A DNA stretch of 64,000 nt from Morinoia aosen (taxonomy: Eukaryota; Arthropoda; Malacostraca; Amphipoda; Talitridae): the NCBI GenBank assembly GCA_030386875.1, contig CM059572.1, positions 38,437,732 through 38,501,731 on the forward strand. The letters are read 5' to 3'. Positions 36,701-46,981 of the stretch are shown piece by piece. The position numbers and the translations under genes were made by a program. A model generated the notes under the pieces. The model saw only the letters and a program-made list of their open reading frames with translations, was not told where the DNA came from and searched no databases. The stretch's first letter is position 1. Each line of letters begins with the position of its first letter.

Positions 36701-39648
36701 GCACCTACACCACAGCACACTCCTGTCGCACCTACACCACAACACACTCCTGTCGCACCTACACCACAGCACACTCTTGTCGCACCTACACCACAGCACA
36801 CTCCTGTCGCACCTACACCACAGCACACTCCTGTCGCACCTACACCACAGCACACTCCTGTCGCACCTACACCACAGCACACTCCTGTCGCACCTACACC
36901 ACAGCACACTCCTGTCGCACCTACACCACAGCACACTCCTGTCGCACCTACACCACAGCACACTCCTGTCGCACCTACACCACAGCACACTCCTGTCGCA
37001 CCTACACCACAGCACACTCCTGTCGCACCTACACCACAGCACACTCCTGTCGCACCTACACCACAACACACTCCTGTCGCACCTACACCACAGCACACTC
37101 CTGTCGCACCTACACCACAGCACACTCCTGTCGCACCTACACCACAGCACACTCCTGTCGCACCTACACCACAGCACACTCCTGTCGCACCTACACCACA
37201 GCACACTCCTGTCGCACCTACACCACAGCACACTCCTGTCGCACCTACACCACAGCACACTCCTGTCGCACCTACACCACAACACACTCCTGTCGCACCT
37301 ACACCACAACACACTCCTGTCGCACCTACACCACAGCACACTCCTGTCGCACCTACACCACAGCACACTCTTGTCGCACCTACACCACAACACACTCCTG
37401 TCGCACCTACACCACAACACACTCCTGTCGCACCTACACCACAGCACACTCCTGTCGCACCTACACCACAACACACTCCTGTCGCACCTACACCACAACA
37501 CACTCCTGTCGCACCTACACCACAGCACACTCCTGTCGCACCTACACCACAACACACTCCTGTCGCACCTACACCACAACACACTCCTGTCGCACCTACA
37601 CCACAGCACACGCCTATCGTACCTACATCACACCACACGCCTATCGTACCTACATCACACCACACGCCTATCGTACCTACACCACACCACACGCCTATCG
37701 TATCTACACCACACGCCTATCGTACCTACATCACACCACACGCCTATCGTACCTATACACCACACCACACGCCTATCGTATCTACACCACACGCCTATCG
37801 TACCTACACCACACCACACCACACGCCTGTCGCATCTACACCACACCACACGCCTATCGTACCTACACCACACCACACCACACGCCTGTCGCATCTACAC
37901 CACACCACACGCCTATCGTACCTACACCACACCACACGCCAATCGTACCTACACCACACGCCTATCGTACCTACACCACACCACACGCCTATCGAACCCA
38001 CACCACACCACACGCCTATTGTATCTACACCACACCACACGCCTATCGTACCTACACCACACCACACGCCTATCGTACCTACACCACACCACACGCCTGT
38101 CGCATCTACACCACACCACACGCCTATCGTACCTACACCACACCACACGCCAATCGTACCTACACCACACGCCTATCGTACCTACACCACACCACACGCC
38201 TATCGAACCCACACGACACCACACGCCTATTGTATCTACACCACACCACACGCCTATCGTACCTACACCACACCACACGCCTATCGAACCCACACCACAC
38301 CACACGCCTATTGTATCTACACCACACCACACGCCTATCGTACCTACACCACAGCACACGGTTATCGTACCTACATCACACCACACGCCTATCATACCTA
38401 CACCACAGCACACGCCTATCGTACCTACAACACACCACACGCCTATCGTATCTACACCACACCACACGCCTATCGTACCTACACCGCAGCACACGCCTAT
38501 CGTACCTACACCACACCACGCGCCTATCGTACTTACACCACAGCACACGGTTATCGTATCTACACCACACCACACGCCTATCGTACCTACACCGCACCAC
38601 GCGCCTATCGTACCACACCACACCACACGCCTATCGTACCTACACCACAGCACACGCCTATCGTACCTACACCACACCACGCGCCTATCGTACCTACACC
38701 ACACCACACGCCTATCGTATCTACACCACACCACACGCCTATCGTACCTACACCGCACCACGCGCCTATCGTACCAACACCACACCACGCGCCTATCGTA
38801 CCAACACCACACCACGCGCCTATCGTGCCTACACCACACCACGCGCCTATCGTACTTACACCACAGCACACGGTTATCGTGCCTACACCACACCAGACGC
38901 CTATCGTACCTACACCACAGCACACGGTTATCGTACCTACACCACAGCACACGGTTATCGTACCTACACCACACCACGCGCCTATCGTACCTACATCACA
39001 CCAGACGCCTATCGTTCCTACACCACAGCACACGGTTATCGTACCTACACCACCTCACACGGTTATCGTACCTACATCACACCAGACGCCTATCGTACCT
39101 ACACCACAGCACACGGTTATCGTACCTACACCATACCACACGCCTGTCGCACCTACACCACAGCACACGGTTATCGTACCTACACCACACCACACGCCTA
39201 TCGCACCTACACCACCGCACACGGTTATCGTACCTACATCACACCAGACGCCTATCGTACCTACACCACAGCACACGGTTATCGTACCCACATCACACCA
39301 GACGCCTGTCGCACCTACACCACAGCACACGGTTATCGTACCTACACCATACCACACGCCTGTCGCACCTACACACACGCCTATATTGTGCCTACCTCAC
39401 ACCACACGGCTAACCTACACCAGACTTCACTACAGCACCCACACACCTGCAGCAGGAGGCGCTCGTCAGCGTGCAGGGTGGCGGTGGCCCAGTCGATGAG
39501 CTCCGCGAAGGGCAGCTCCCAGCCGTTGGCGAGCAGCACGGGCACGCAGCCGGCGCTCAGCACCTCCAGGAACCTGAAGCTGCCCAGCCGCCGCCCCCGC
39601 GGCACCAGGCAGAACGTCGAGTTGCGCAGCAGCTCCTCGTAGTCCCAC
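27595..39648 (-). CDS. ttv: EXT1/tout-velu type exostosin (heparan sulfate co-polymerase), 3' seven exons
   Basis: The product is a Golgi/ER type II membrane glycosyltransferase. In the known family, EXT1 works as a complex with EXT2 and adds alternating GlcA and GlcNAc to growing heparan sulfate chains. Seven minus-strand exons can be joined: 39648-39447, 32437-32318, 30303-30161, 29755-29647, 29308-29039, 28784-28531 and 27781-27595. Every junction is AG/GT and the phases agree, giving about 427 codons. The first two exons hold the end of the GT47 exostosin domain ([22 protein letters not shown]). Exon 3 is the linker. Exons 4-7 hold the GT64 domain, with the metal-binding SLDED motif coded at 29141-29154. 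The protein ends [14 protein letters not shown], a few residues beyond the usual EXT1 end. Human EXT1 has 746 residues, so roughly the first 320 are missing: signal anchor, stem and most of GT47. No matching exon was found up to 64000. EXT1 fits better than EXT2 or EXTL by residue match, but this is from memory and not from a search. Confidence 0.95.
27782..28530 (-). other. EXT1 intron
   Basis: A 749-bp phase-2 intron with donor GTGAGG and acceptor CCCCGCAG. No repeat or RNA gene seen inside. Confidence 0.85.
28531..28784 (-). CDS. ttv: EXT1 exon 6 of those visible, GT64 domain
   Basis: 84 codons plus two bases. Two AGs stand in tandem (CCTCAGCAG). Using the first, so that the exon starts with Gln, keeps the loop the same length as in EXT1, so 28784 is preferred; use of the second would only remove that Gln. 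Contains [14 protein letters not shown], the conserved Cys in NCDDLLLG, and [15 protein letters not shown]. The donor is CAG/GTGAGG at 28530. Confidence 0.95.
29039..29308 (-). CDS. ttv: EXT1 exon 5 of those visible, GT64 catalytic core with DxD-type motif
   Basis: Exactly 90 codons, phase 0 at both ends, with acceptor CCTCCACAG and donor GAG/GTAAGA. It runs from [13 protein letters not shown] to [11 protein letters not shown]. The motif [10 protein letters not shown] contains the acidic triplet (codons at 29141-29149) that binds the metal and UDP-sugar in this family. [19 protein letters not shown] is the best match to EXT1. Confidence 0.96.
29309..29646 (-). other. EXT1 intron
   Basis: A 338-bp phase-0 intron with donor GTGCGC and acceptor TCCACAG. 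Nothing else seen. The 254-bp intron 28785-29038 is likewise empty. Confidence 0.85.
29647..29755 (-). CDS. ttv: EXT1 exon 4 of those visible, start of GT64 domain
   Basis: One base plus 36 codons ([10 protein letters not shown] to ARAKHVQK). The acceptor is ATGGCCAG and the donor is AAAG/GTGCGC at 29646. It forms the first beta strand and helix of the GT64 nucleotide-sugar-binding fold. The middle ([12 protein letters not shown]) differs most from other EXT1 proteins. Confidence 0.92.
29756..30160 (-). other. EXT1 intron
   Basis: A 405-bp phase-2 intron with donor GTGAGA and acceptor ATGGCCAG. No other feature seen. Confidence 0.85.
30161..30303 (-). CDS. ttv: EXT1 exon 3 of those visible, linker between GT47 and GT64
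   Basis: The acceptor GTGTCAG is followed by ATC GTA CAC GAG. There are 47 codons plus two bases (IVHERVMRH through to [11 protein letters not shown], then AA), and the donor is AA/GTGAGA at 30160. The two left-over bases join the G of the next exon to make a Lys codon directly before FTAVV, as in the family. The VWNSHPGAL and DHFPFY segments match EXT1 well. Confidence 0.93.
30304..32317 (-). other. EXT1 intron
   Basis: A 2014-bp phase-0 intron with donor GTCGGT and acceptor GTGTCAG. It contains one diverged retroposon fragment (31265-31535) and no other supported feature. Confidence 0.85.
31265..31535 (-). mobile_element. Retroposon fragment, variant subfamily (in EXT1 intron)
   Basis: Starts with the usual tail-side motif (TTTTAGTTAGCTGAAGACTC) and the GGGACCATTTAGTACGGACT block, then carries an alternative middle (AAAGACAAGTCCCGGAGGCC). 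That middle is shared with 8503-8672 but not with the main family. The head end (CCCTGAGGGG) is missing. Confidence 0.6.
32318..32437 (-). CDS. ttv: EXT1 exon 2 of those visible
   Basis: Exactly 40 codons, phase 0 at both ends, from VPELVRSVD to SSIVHTTLQ. It matches the helical segment after the conserved exostosin core ([13 protein letters not shown]). The acceptor is TTGCTGCAG and the donor is CAG/GTCGGT, a weak donor at positions +3 to +6. The intron before it (32438-39446, 7.0 kb) contains the minisatellite. Confidence 0.94.
32529..32756 (+). repeat. Dispersed repeat, copy 1 (left part)
   Basis: About 228 bp that align, with roughly 75-80 percent identity by eye, to 40407-40644. Shared blocks include CTTCATTTAG, AGTATTTATGA, CAGCAGTATTAT, AAAATCCC and GGCTCACGTTG-like text. 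The matching right end of this copy is found 2.2 kb away at 34935-34975. Confidence 0.75.
32757..34934. mobile_element. Possible 2.2 kb insertion splitting a dispersed repeat
   Basis: Relative to the uninterrupted copy at 40407-40690, this segment is extra. It starts TGAATGAGC and ends TTTCATTC before an A, so it may be bounded by a short inverted TGAATGA/TCATTCA. No transposase or other coding region was recognised in it, and no target duplication is clear. Simple deletion in the other copy is the alternative. Confidence 0.4.
34935..34975 (+). repeat. Dispersed repeat, copy 1 (right end)
   Basis: AAAGCTTATATTAAACTTAC and the following CCATCGAACTCAA match 40645-40682 and end next to the first minisatellite marker at 34979. 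Confidence 0.65.
34979..37609. repeat. 27-bp minisatellite, block A (94 units, four 23-bp markers)
   Basis: The plus-strand unit is CACACTCCTGTCGCACCT followed by ACACCACAG, 27 bp, nearly invariant. A 23-bp marker (CACGCGATTACTTTGGTGCA plus CCA) occurs at 34979, 35029, 35187 and 35912. Spacings of 50, 158 and 725 bp equal 23 plus exactly 1, 5 and 26 units, and 62 more units follow the last marker. The main variant is CAG/CAA at the last triplet. In the final 350 bp this falls into a CAA-CAA-CAG higher-order pattern of 81 bp. It lies inside an EXT1 intron. Because 27 is a multiple of three and the unit has no plus-strand stop, all three plus frames stay open. Confidence 0.98.
37605..39445. repeat. 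27-bp minisatellite, block B (about 65 diverged units)
   Basis: The units are CACACGCCTATCGTACCT followed by ACACCACAC, related to block A but with CTATCGTA in place of CTGTCGCA. There are many length variants and a second unit type with CACACGGTTATCG that becomes common towards 39300. The last 60 bp degrade and run into the 5' splice site of the EXT1 exon (39446). Greater divergence than block A suggests an older array or weaker homogenisation. Confidence 0.95.
39447..39648 (-). CDS. ttv: EXT1 exon (most 5' in window), end of GT47 domain
   Basis: The acceptor reads CTGTGCAG before 39648 and the donor is CAG/GTGTGT at 39446. The first base completes a codon begun in a missing upstream exon; 67 codons follow, starting [20 protein letters not shown] and ending DERLLLQ. 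This is the most conserved stretch of exostosins ([12 protein letters not shown], then GCVPVLL, then NGWELPF). The exon is GC-rich, unlike its surroundings. The minisatellite starts a few tens of bases beyond its donor. Confidence 0.96.
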
Positions 39649-40406
39649 CTGCACAGTTAACGTCACACGTCGTAACTCCTCAACCTAAATCCATTCTATT
39701 TAGGGAGCAAACTGTCCCCACTGCCGTGGAAATGCAGGTTTTTCATCGTAGTTTTTATAAGTAAACTTACTTCATGTACTTCGATACAGTCCGGTAGCGC
39801 ACCTGAGAACGCCAGGGCAGAGGATGTTCTACTTTTTTTCAACTTTACGTTTCTAGTAACTGCTCTCACACATCTCCCAGAAAGCCGTGAAGCAAGTAAC
39901 GCGGTGAAACAATAATCGAATGACTTCATATAAACACTGACGAGCGAGATACTGAGAAAACAGTAATGTTTAATCTTCATGCAAGGAGAATTAGTGAGGT
40001 GAAATATTTTATACATGATCATTAACATACATATTAACATGGCCAGGTTTGAGCAACTAAGCTTTGAAGTTTCATAAGAACTAGAACGAGGACACAGCAG
40101 TTCCAAAAATACCGTGGTAAACTTGGCAACACTTGAACCCGCTAGCATGTGAACTAATTCAATTAGATTACAATAACGAAAGTGGCGGCGAACCCTTCCA
40201 TCAGCGGCCGAGTAATTAATTGGCTGGCACATCAAAGAGCGGCAGGGCTGGCTCCGACAGCCTCACGCCGCTACCAAGGGCGCCAGGTACAGACTTGTGC
40301 CGTCATCGCGCGCTCGGCAAATGAACAGAGCAAGCGAGACATGCGGTACGTATGAAAGGTCGGGCACGAAAATGAACGCACAAAGTGGAACATCTTCAAC
40401 TCACTC

Positions 40407-40690
40407 TAACATTTAACACTTTGACTGAGGCAGGTAAAACTGAAAGTTAAAATTTAGCTCAAATTTGAAGTAAATTGTAGTAAGCAATGTTGAAAATAGC
40501 AAGCATTAACTGAATCGAGCCTTCATTTAGTTTTGATTGAGTATTTATGAAAATTGAGTTTGTATCTATTCATAGGTCAGCACTCAGCAGTATTATGAAA
40601 ATCCCTTCCGTGTCTACCGGTGGCTCACGTTGTAGTCGAAGTGTAAAGCTTATTTTAAACTTATCTTCCATCGAACTCAACTCATTAACT
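40407..40690 (+). repeat. Dispersed repeat, copy 2 (uninterrupted)
   Basis: About 284 bp, same orientation as copy 1, matching 32529-32756 plus 34935-34975. It lies 0.76 kb upstream (in EXT1 sense) of exon 39447-39648, so the pair brackets that exon and the minisatellite. Confidence 0.7.
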
Positions 40691-43600
40691 CAAGTTAATG
40701 CGCGATAAATTACCACAGAATATATTTGAAAATGAAATTTTTAGATTAACAAAAGCCCTATGAAGCATTGACATGACTACGAATATCGGAAAATAACGTG
40801 TGCTAAATTAGAGAGAACATCTCCTCCTCCCTACGAAAGTATCTGTAAAGAAAAAATGACACCAAATATAAGAAGAACGTTACAATATTATGGCAAGACT
40901 AGAAAAACTCGAGTCGGAAGATGATTTTCGTATCAATTAAGAACAAATCTTGCTAAAACAATAGACAGGGATCAGAAACGAAAAAAGAGCATTATTCTTT
41001 TCATAAAACAATAAGAAATTATTTAACCGGCAATTAGACTTCAAGAAGTCTTCAGAGTAGATTGTATCAATTCATTTACGGAAAGTGGGAAGACGAGGTC
41101 ATAACGCAACAACAGAAGCTTGAATAATCACTAAAACGGAATTAGCAGTCAAGACACTTTTTCAGAGCAAAAGGGATTGTAAGAAACAAGAAAAAAACCG
41201 GTGCTGTTAACAAACTTGTTTTGGATGGAGTTATGGACATCTATCACCCTCAAAGGGGCTACAAGACCCAACCTCCAGCACTAGCTTCTGACATAGACCG
41301 ACCGAAGACAAAAAGTTTTGAAAATTAAACGAAACCAAATAATGTGCTGCGGAAATATGCTTGATTGTGTTACAAAAATCGGTAAATGCAACACAATTAT
41401 TACACAATTGATCTCCACACTGCACCAACTGCACCAACTGATCCGTCTATGCTGCTGCCGAGACACCCAGAGCAGAAGGTAACACGGACGTGAGGCCGGA
41501 CTCCGATACTGCCACCCGCAGACAGAAATATCTCAACATGCATGCTGTTACACTTTTGCAAGACAAATTTCACTTATCGTGCTCTACATGAAGGCGAGGC
41601 GCAAATAACACAATCACGCGCTGAAATTACACAGTTGAAACACAGAGCTCCAGAGATTCTGCCAAGCTTAGAGGCCGAGCACGATGAGATGACTCTGCGC
41701 TGCACTAATAAAGTTAGCAGTCGAGCTATCGGCCTTTCGTCCGGACCTTCGTGAACTCCACAGTGCATTAACTTCTGAAAAGGAGCAGTAACGAGAGTGG
41801 AGCAAGTGAAGTGAGAGGACCAAGAGAAAGGGCAGTAAGGCGTAGGCAGATGGACACAGAACGAAGGCAAGCCGGATGGAAATCCCTCTGAATTAGGAGA
41901 AATAAACAGAAGTGGGAGACACGAGGACACGAGCTGCGCTGAATTCGGAGAGCTGTTTACGAAGTCAACAGCAGTCGATGCGGCAAGATGATGAGCGTAC
42001 AGGCGCCCGGCAAACTGCCCCGCGGCACGTAAAGCCAACGGTACAACAACGAAATAACGAATCACAACCATATAACAAAGGAAACATACGAAAAATTATC
42101 ACAAAAATTACATTGTGGGTAAAAAAGAATAAGAAAGATTTGGCCAAGAAAACGTTTCATTACTGAAGAAGAGTATGACAGAGGAGTTGGGAAGAAGGCA
42201 TGTGTAGTTGCAAGCAGAGAATGAAATGTTCAAGAATTAACTATTTGCAAAAGGATGACAAAAATTTGACAAAAAGAACCGCAGGCGATATATATACGAG
42301 CAAGAGACATGCATGAGAGTTGATTCATACGAAATAAGTACACAAAGGCAGAAATAAGTACACAAAGGCAGACAGAAACCGGGAGGGTATTATGGACAAA
42401 AATGGAGGAATAAAGTAATCAATGAGTTAATCAAAAAAACCTGTAATAGAAAACCGAGGAGTATTCCACATATATCAGCTGTAGGCAGCGGGCAGACAGT
42501 CACAGGACCAAAAGGCAGACATCATGAGGAGAGAGAAGATGGAGGAAGCGTTTAATGAATGGACGCATAAGAAGAAACACAGGAGAAGCTAATTAGATGA
42601 AGAGTGAGAGGCGAGGGGAGCGCTATCAGCCGCGACAGCTGCGAGGAACTGGAGGCTGGGCCGACCCTCGCACAATGACAGCACATTTTCAATTAATGGT
42701 GCAAAATGGCGCAGAAAAATCTCTTCATATTGCGAAGCAGTGGCGCGAGAGCAAATTTCGGTTATAAATACAAATAGAATGTGGAGCGCGACGCCTCTGC
42801 ATTGTGAAGCGGGACTATAACGAAGACTTCTCAAAATTAGTGAATAGGAACTGCTCCCCAAATATCCATCCGCTCCAAATGCATTCGTTGATATGGCACG
42901 AAAGTTTTATATACGCAGTGCACATAGAATAGTTCTCTTCTAAACCCAAAGCTTTCCACTCTTCACACAGAAAAAATCCCGACAACATGAACGACTGTGT
43001 CATGAGTCACCAATTATAGGGTCAGGCTCGGTCGTTTTGAGGGTTGGTATCAGTTGATATCACGAGGAATTACAGCTTTCTAGGGCTATAATCATTCTGA
43101 CCTCTAAAATATTATAGTAGAAAAAAGAGGAAAAATTAAGAGAATCTACTGGTCACATATTCTGGGTTGATTACTAAAACATTCTCAATGCACGTAAGAG
43201 GCGAGTCAAAATACACATAGAAGTGCACATTGTACGCATAGAAAGCGGCTGGAATGCTACAGATCACTCACTCCCCCACACCCGAACAAAGAGAACAAAC
43301 TCAGGTGGACGCCCTGTCGGAAAAATATCACAGGAAACTTTTCAAAGTACTGACACAGAGGAGAACTAATTGAACGCGTTAGCATCTCACTACAGCTCAT
43401 TTGCATACATGTTATTCGATGAGACACATTCTGGTTACGCTATGACATCTTTTCTGAAGTCAAATTAATATTCAGGACTCTCTTATTTAATTATGTATTC
43501 CAATAGAAGGCAAAAGAAGTTCAGGGAAGAGTAAGCTGATGTGGGTACACAAATATTTAAATGCTGGCGATGCATCAGAGGGGCAGCTCGGTTCCACGAC

Positions 43601-45847
43601 GCAGAAATCAAGTATTATAGTGCAAGTCACATCAACACGAACTGATTAGTGAAGCCATTACAACAGAACGAATGCCACCGTGAAAGCTGATTACTTAGCG
43701 GTTTGAACATAGTCGCGAGATGTTTAGTTACGTAACATCTTCGACGAAATGGATAAGTTTATATTGATTGTACGAAAGACGATTTCAGATGCGTTCACAT
43801 AAATATTTGAGTCCCGAATAAGTTGCCTATCTGAAGCCCGGTAAACACGAGACCGTAAATAGAAATTTGAAAAGCGCATTTATGAAACCTTTGCTTGACT
43901 TGTGATGCGAACTGAAGGAACTACTCGTATAATGAACAAGCATGCACGATAGCCAGAACTTCTTGGAAAATTATATCACCAGCGCATAAAGAGGGACTCA
44001 AAAGCAGGAAATAATCTTTACATTGAGATGTAATAGAATTCATAGGTATGACATGTGATCATGACATTTCCAATAAACGAACTTAAGACGCAAACACCTT
44101 CTTAGTTCACCGTTGTAATCTAAAAAGGAACACATGAAAAAATTTTTGCAACCAATCACTTCTACAACTGAATATTTTCTCCCGACAAAACCTTTCGTGG
44201 ACTGAATGCTGCGGCATTTGTAGCGCCCCAGTTCAGAATTATAGGCTGGCCAGCCTGCTACGTTATTACTCACGCCCACACGCATGTTTATTTCCGCGAC
44301 GCTGTTCAGCTTCTAGCACCACTAGCTACCGCTGCGTTCTAACACGTCTCAAACTAACTAAATGAACAAGTCATCAATTACATGCAAGAAAAAACCAAGA
44401 ACATATTAGCAATAAGTGTTGGCGTTGAAATATGAAGTAGAGCGTCCTGAGAAAAAGGTAAAAAGACAAATCCAAAAAATCGTGGAGGTAATTATCAATT
44501 TGCCGTCAATAGCAGCTGAATAAAAACGTGAAATTCACGTTTGCTAGCGTAGCTGGTGGCGTCTTCTGCAAGTAAAACAATTCCTAGAGGAACCTTAAAG
44601 TCTAACTGCATCGGCGCACATTGAGCCTGGCACCAGCAAGCGCACGTACAACAGCACGCTCCCTTCCCCCAATGAAAGAACCGCCGCCAAGTCTCACTGA
44701 CCGCTCAAAGGAAATATTTGCGAGATCTTAGCCGAGTTTGATCCGATTAAAGGGCGCACTTAAAAATAAGTAGGGCATCCCGATTGAACAGGCGAGCTCT
44801 TAGAACGGTGAAAAACACAAAAAAGCCGCCGTCGAAACTCAGTTGGAAAAATAAATTCGGTTACGAGAGAAAACTTCTGAATGGAGATCCCTCGAAAACA
44901 CTTTGAGTAGTTCAAACACAGAGCACTCAGCATGATGAAGGAAGGGATGAGCAGCTCTATTGACAACTATCACCGCCCAGCGTTTTTGCACAAAAAATCT
45001 AACCACAGCGCCAAAAATCGAACCAAACTTTCAGGCAATTTCATGTAGTAAGAATTTTCTTGACAGATTGAGTATTTTAAAGCGGCATAGACTTCGCGTT
45101 TAAATGCGACTTTGAGTCTATAAGCATGCAACAGCATAGTAGCTCGCAGATGAGAGCAAGCATCCTGGGACTAGGAAGAACATTAAATTGAGGGACACTA
45201 ATCCATCAGTACGTACGTCCCAGCAGCGGCGGGGCCCACACACAGCACCCACCCTGCGTGCACCAGACACGGCACGGCAGAAGCTATCGTCTCCATTTGC
45301 GCCACTCGCAGAATGACGGACGATTATGGATGATTTTATCGCGATAATAACACATGAAGCTTGCATTACCGAGAAGGACGCCGCGCAGCCATAAAATAGG
45401 CTGCGGCATGCTGGCACTTGATACACTCCGTCATATTGACTAGTCTTCTCCAAATGCACTACGACGGGAACGTAGCGTAGATCAGACTTGGAGCAGCGAA
45501 GCCGCATCGCACACGGCGTGCCAAGAGATGTGAACGGTGGTGAGAGTGTGACCTAGTGATGAAAAATAAATAGCGACAGCAAGAACCGCAAGACCAAAGG
45601 TCACTTGCACGATGCAGCAGCTAACTCCACCAGGCAGTATAGCAGCAAAATTAAGCCTTATTTTCACTGGACTATGAGACCTGGACGCCAACTATCGATA
45701 GCGGTGCTCAGACCCATAGAGATCAACTCGAGAAGAAAATAAAAAGATGCAGGCGCGAGAGGGATCACTTTTGAGCACGAGGTCATCGGAGTGACTCGTC
45801 TGTCGTCTGCATGAAGACGAAGAGATATAGTATAGGATATGCATGAT
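40691..45847. other. No supported gene; presumably EXT1 intron
   Basis: Lies upstream (in EXT1 sense) of the first visible exon, which begins in mid-codon, so it should be intron. An open frame of 165 codons (41574-42071, minus) does not resemble exostosin. Confidence 0.5.
42333..42373 (+). repeat. Short tandem duplication
   Basis: AAATAAGTACACAAAGGCAG occurs twice in a row. Ordinary local duplication. Confidence 0.8.
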
Positions 45848-45856
45848 AATTAAATT

Positions 45857-46252
45857 ACAAAAGATTAAATAAGATGAAAGTATAAGCCTCCAAAACCGCA
45901 ACAAAGGCGTTCCAAAAGAGAAGAAAGAGGAAGGCACCATTTAGTATGGACTTAAGAGAACGCAAAATCTATGCCCAAGGTGTGTTCCCCCACACAAGAT
46001 CCCACGCGCACAGAAACAATAACTTAAGCTAAGAAGGAAGGCTATATGAAACAAGATAAAAGTTGAAAGGGAAAGTTAGAGGTGCTGAAAAACAGGACAG
46101 CAGTGAACCTTAAAAAGACGGTCCTAAACAAAACAAAAAAGATATTTTATACAAACTAAGAGAAAGCTTACCTAACTCTTACTTCGAGACCTCACATTTT
46201 CCTCCTGGCAACGCAAATTCCCCAGGATTCAATAGTTGTATTCCCCTACGGG
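45857..46252 (-). mobile_element. SINE-like retroposon copy, full length
   Basis: A 9-bp duplication AATTAAATT is at 45848-45856 and 46253-46261. It carries the longer version of the central region with AAGGTGTGTTCCCCCACAC, so it may stand close to the ancestral form. Confidence 0.82.
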
Positions 46253-46641
46253 AATTAAATTCCATTCCTAACCAACATAAATGTTATTCCTAGAGATGTG
46301 ACTCAAAAAAAAAACCATGCCGTTTTTTTTTTAAAAAAAACACGTTTTTTTACAAAAAAAAACCGTGGCCAAAAAAAACGTGGATATTTTGGTTATTTTT
46401 AAATATTTTGACTGAAAATAACTCGGCAAGAAAAAGAACCACATTTCATTATTTGTTTTCATGTCAAATTACAAAATAAAACAGCACAGTTCTTAATTGA
46501 TGGTTTTCCATGGTTTTATTAAATTTTTCATTTTCTGCGGTTTCATGCTTTGATATTTTATTTATTTTACAATACATGTGAATAACCTTTAACTCCCAAA
46601 ATGGTGTGTTATAATAACATATCTTTACTTATGGTCATTGA

Positions 46642-46649
46642 TAGAGATG
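46642..46649 (+). other. Internal second copy of the hAT-like end
   Basis: TAGAGATGCGACTAAAAAAC at 46642 repeats the left terminus 351 bp inside the element, with the same following AACCATGCTG text. This suggests that terminal segments were duplicated or that a related copy inserted into the first. Confidence 0.5.
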
Positions 46650-46981
46650 CGACTAAAAAACCATGCTGTTTTTTTAAAAAAAAAAACATGTTATTTATAC
46701 AAAAATTATGAATAAAAAACATAGATATTAATATATTTCTGTGACTTTAAAAATCCAATGCTGTTTTTTTTTAAACATTGTTTTTTAACAGAAAAATCTT
46801 GACTAAAAAAACATGGCTATTATATTTTATGAGACCAAAAACATTTTTTTTTTTTAAACATTTAAAAAAAATCATGATTAGAAAAACACAGATGTAAATA
46901 TCAGGAAAGTTATTTTTCTTTTATCGAATTGTCTTTAAAAACTTATAAACAAAGAATGCTGTTAATATTGAAATCATGTTT

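Larger units (their letters stand above)
32438..39446 (-). other. EXT1 intron containing the minisatellite
   Basis: A 7009-bp intron between exons 39447-39648 and 32318-32437, phase 0, GT...AG. About 64 percent of it is the 27-bp array. The remainder (32438-34978) holds part of a dispersed repeat (32529-32756), a possible 2.2 kb insertion (32757-34934), and no exon. Confidence 0.9.

Noticed and set aside
35016-39378. Minus-strand Cys/Arg/Trp-rich and Cys/Gly/Val-rich open frames
   Set aside because: Same repeat artefact, within an EXT1 intron, with no start or splice context.
34979-39445. CRISPR array
   Set aside because: Units are contiguous without unique spacers and the DNA is eukaryotic.
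34991-39642. Giant plus-strand repeat proteins (1404 to 1533 codons)
   Set aside because: All three frames are open because the unit is 27 bp without stops; the frames overlap each other and run antisense to an EXT1 exon.
39696-40235. 179-codon minus-strand open frame upstream of the EXT1 exon
   Set aside because: Does not resemble exostosin; it runs into the dispersed-repeat neighbourhood and lies in presumed intron.
41574-42071. 165-codon minus-strand open frame
   Set aside because: Checked as a candidate EXT1 5' exon; no exostosin motif.
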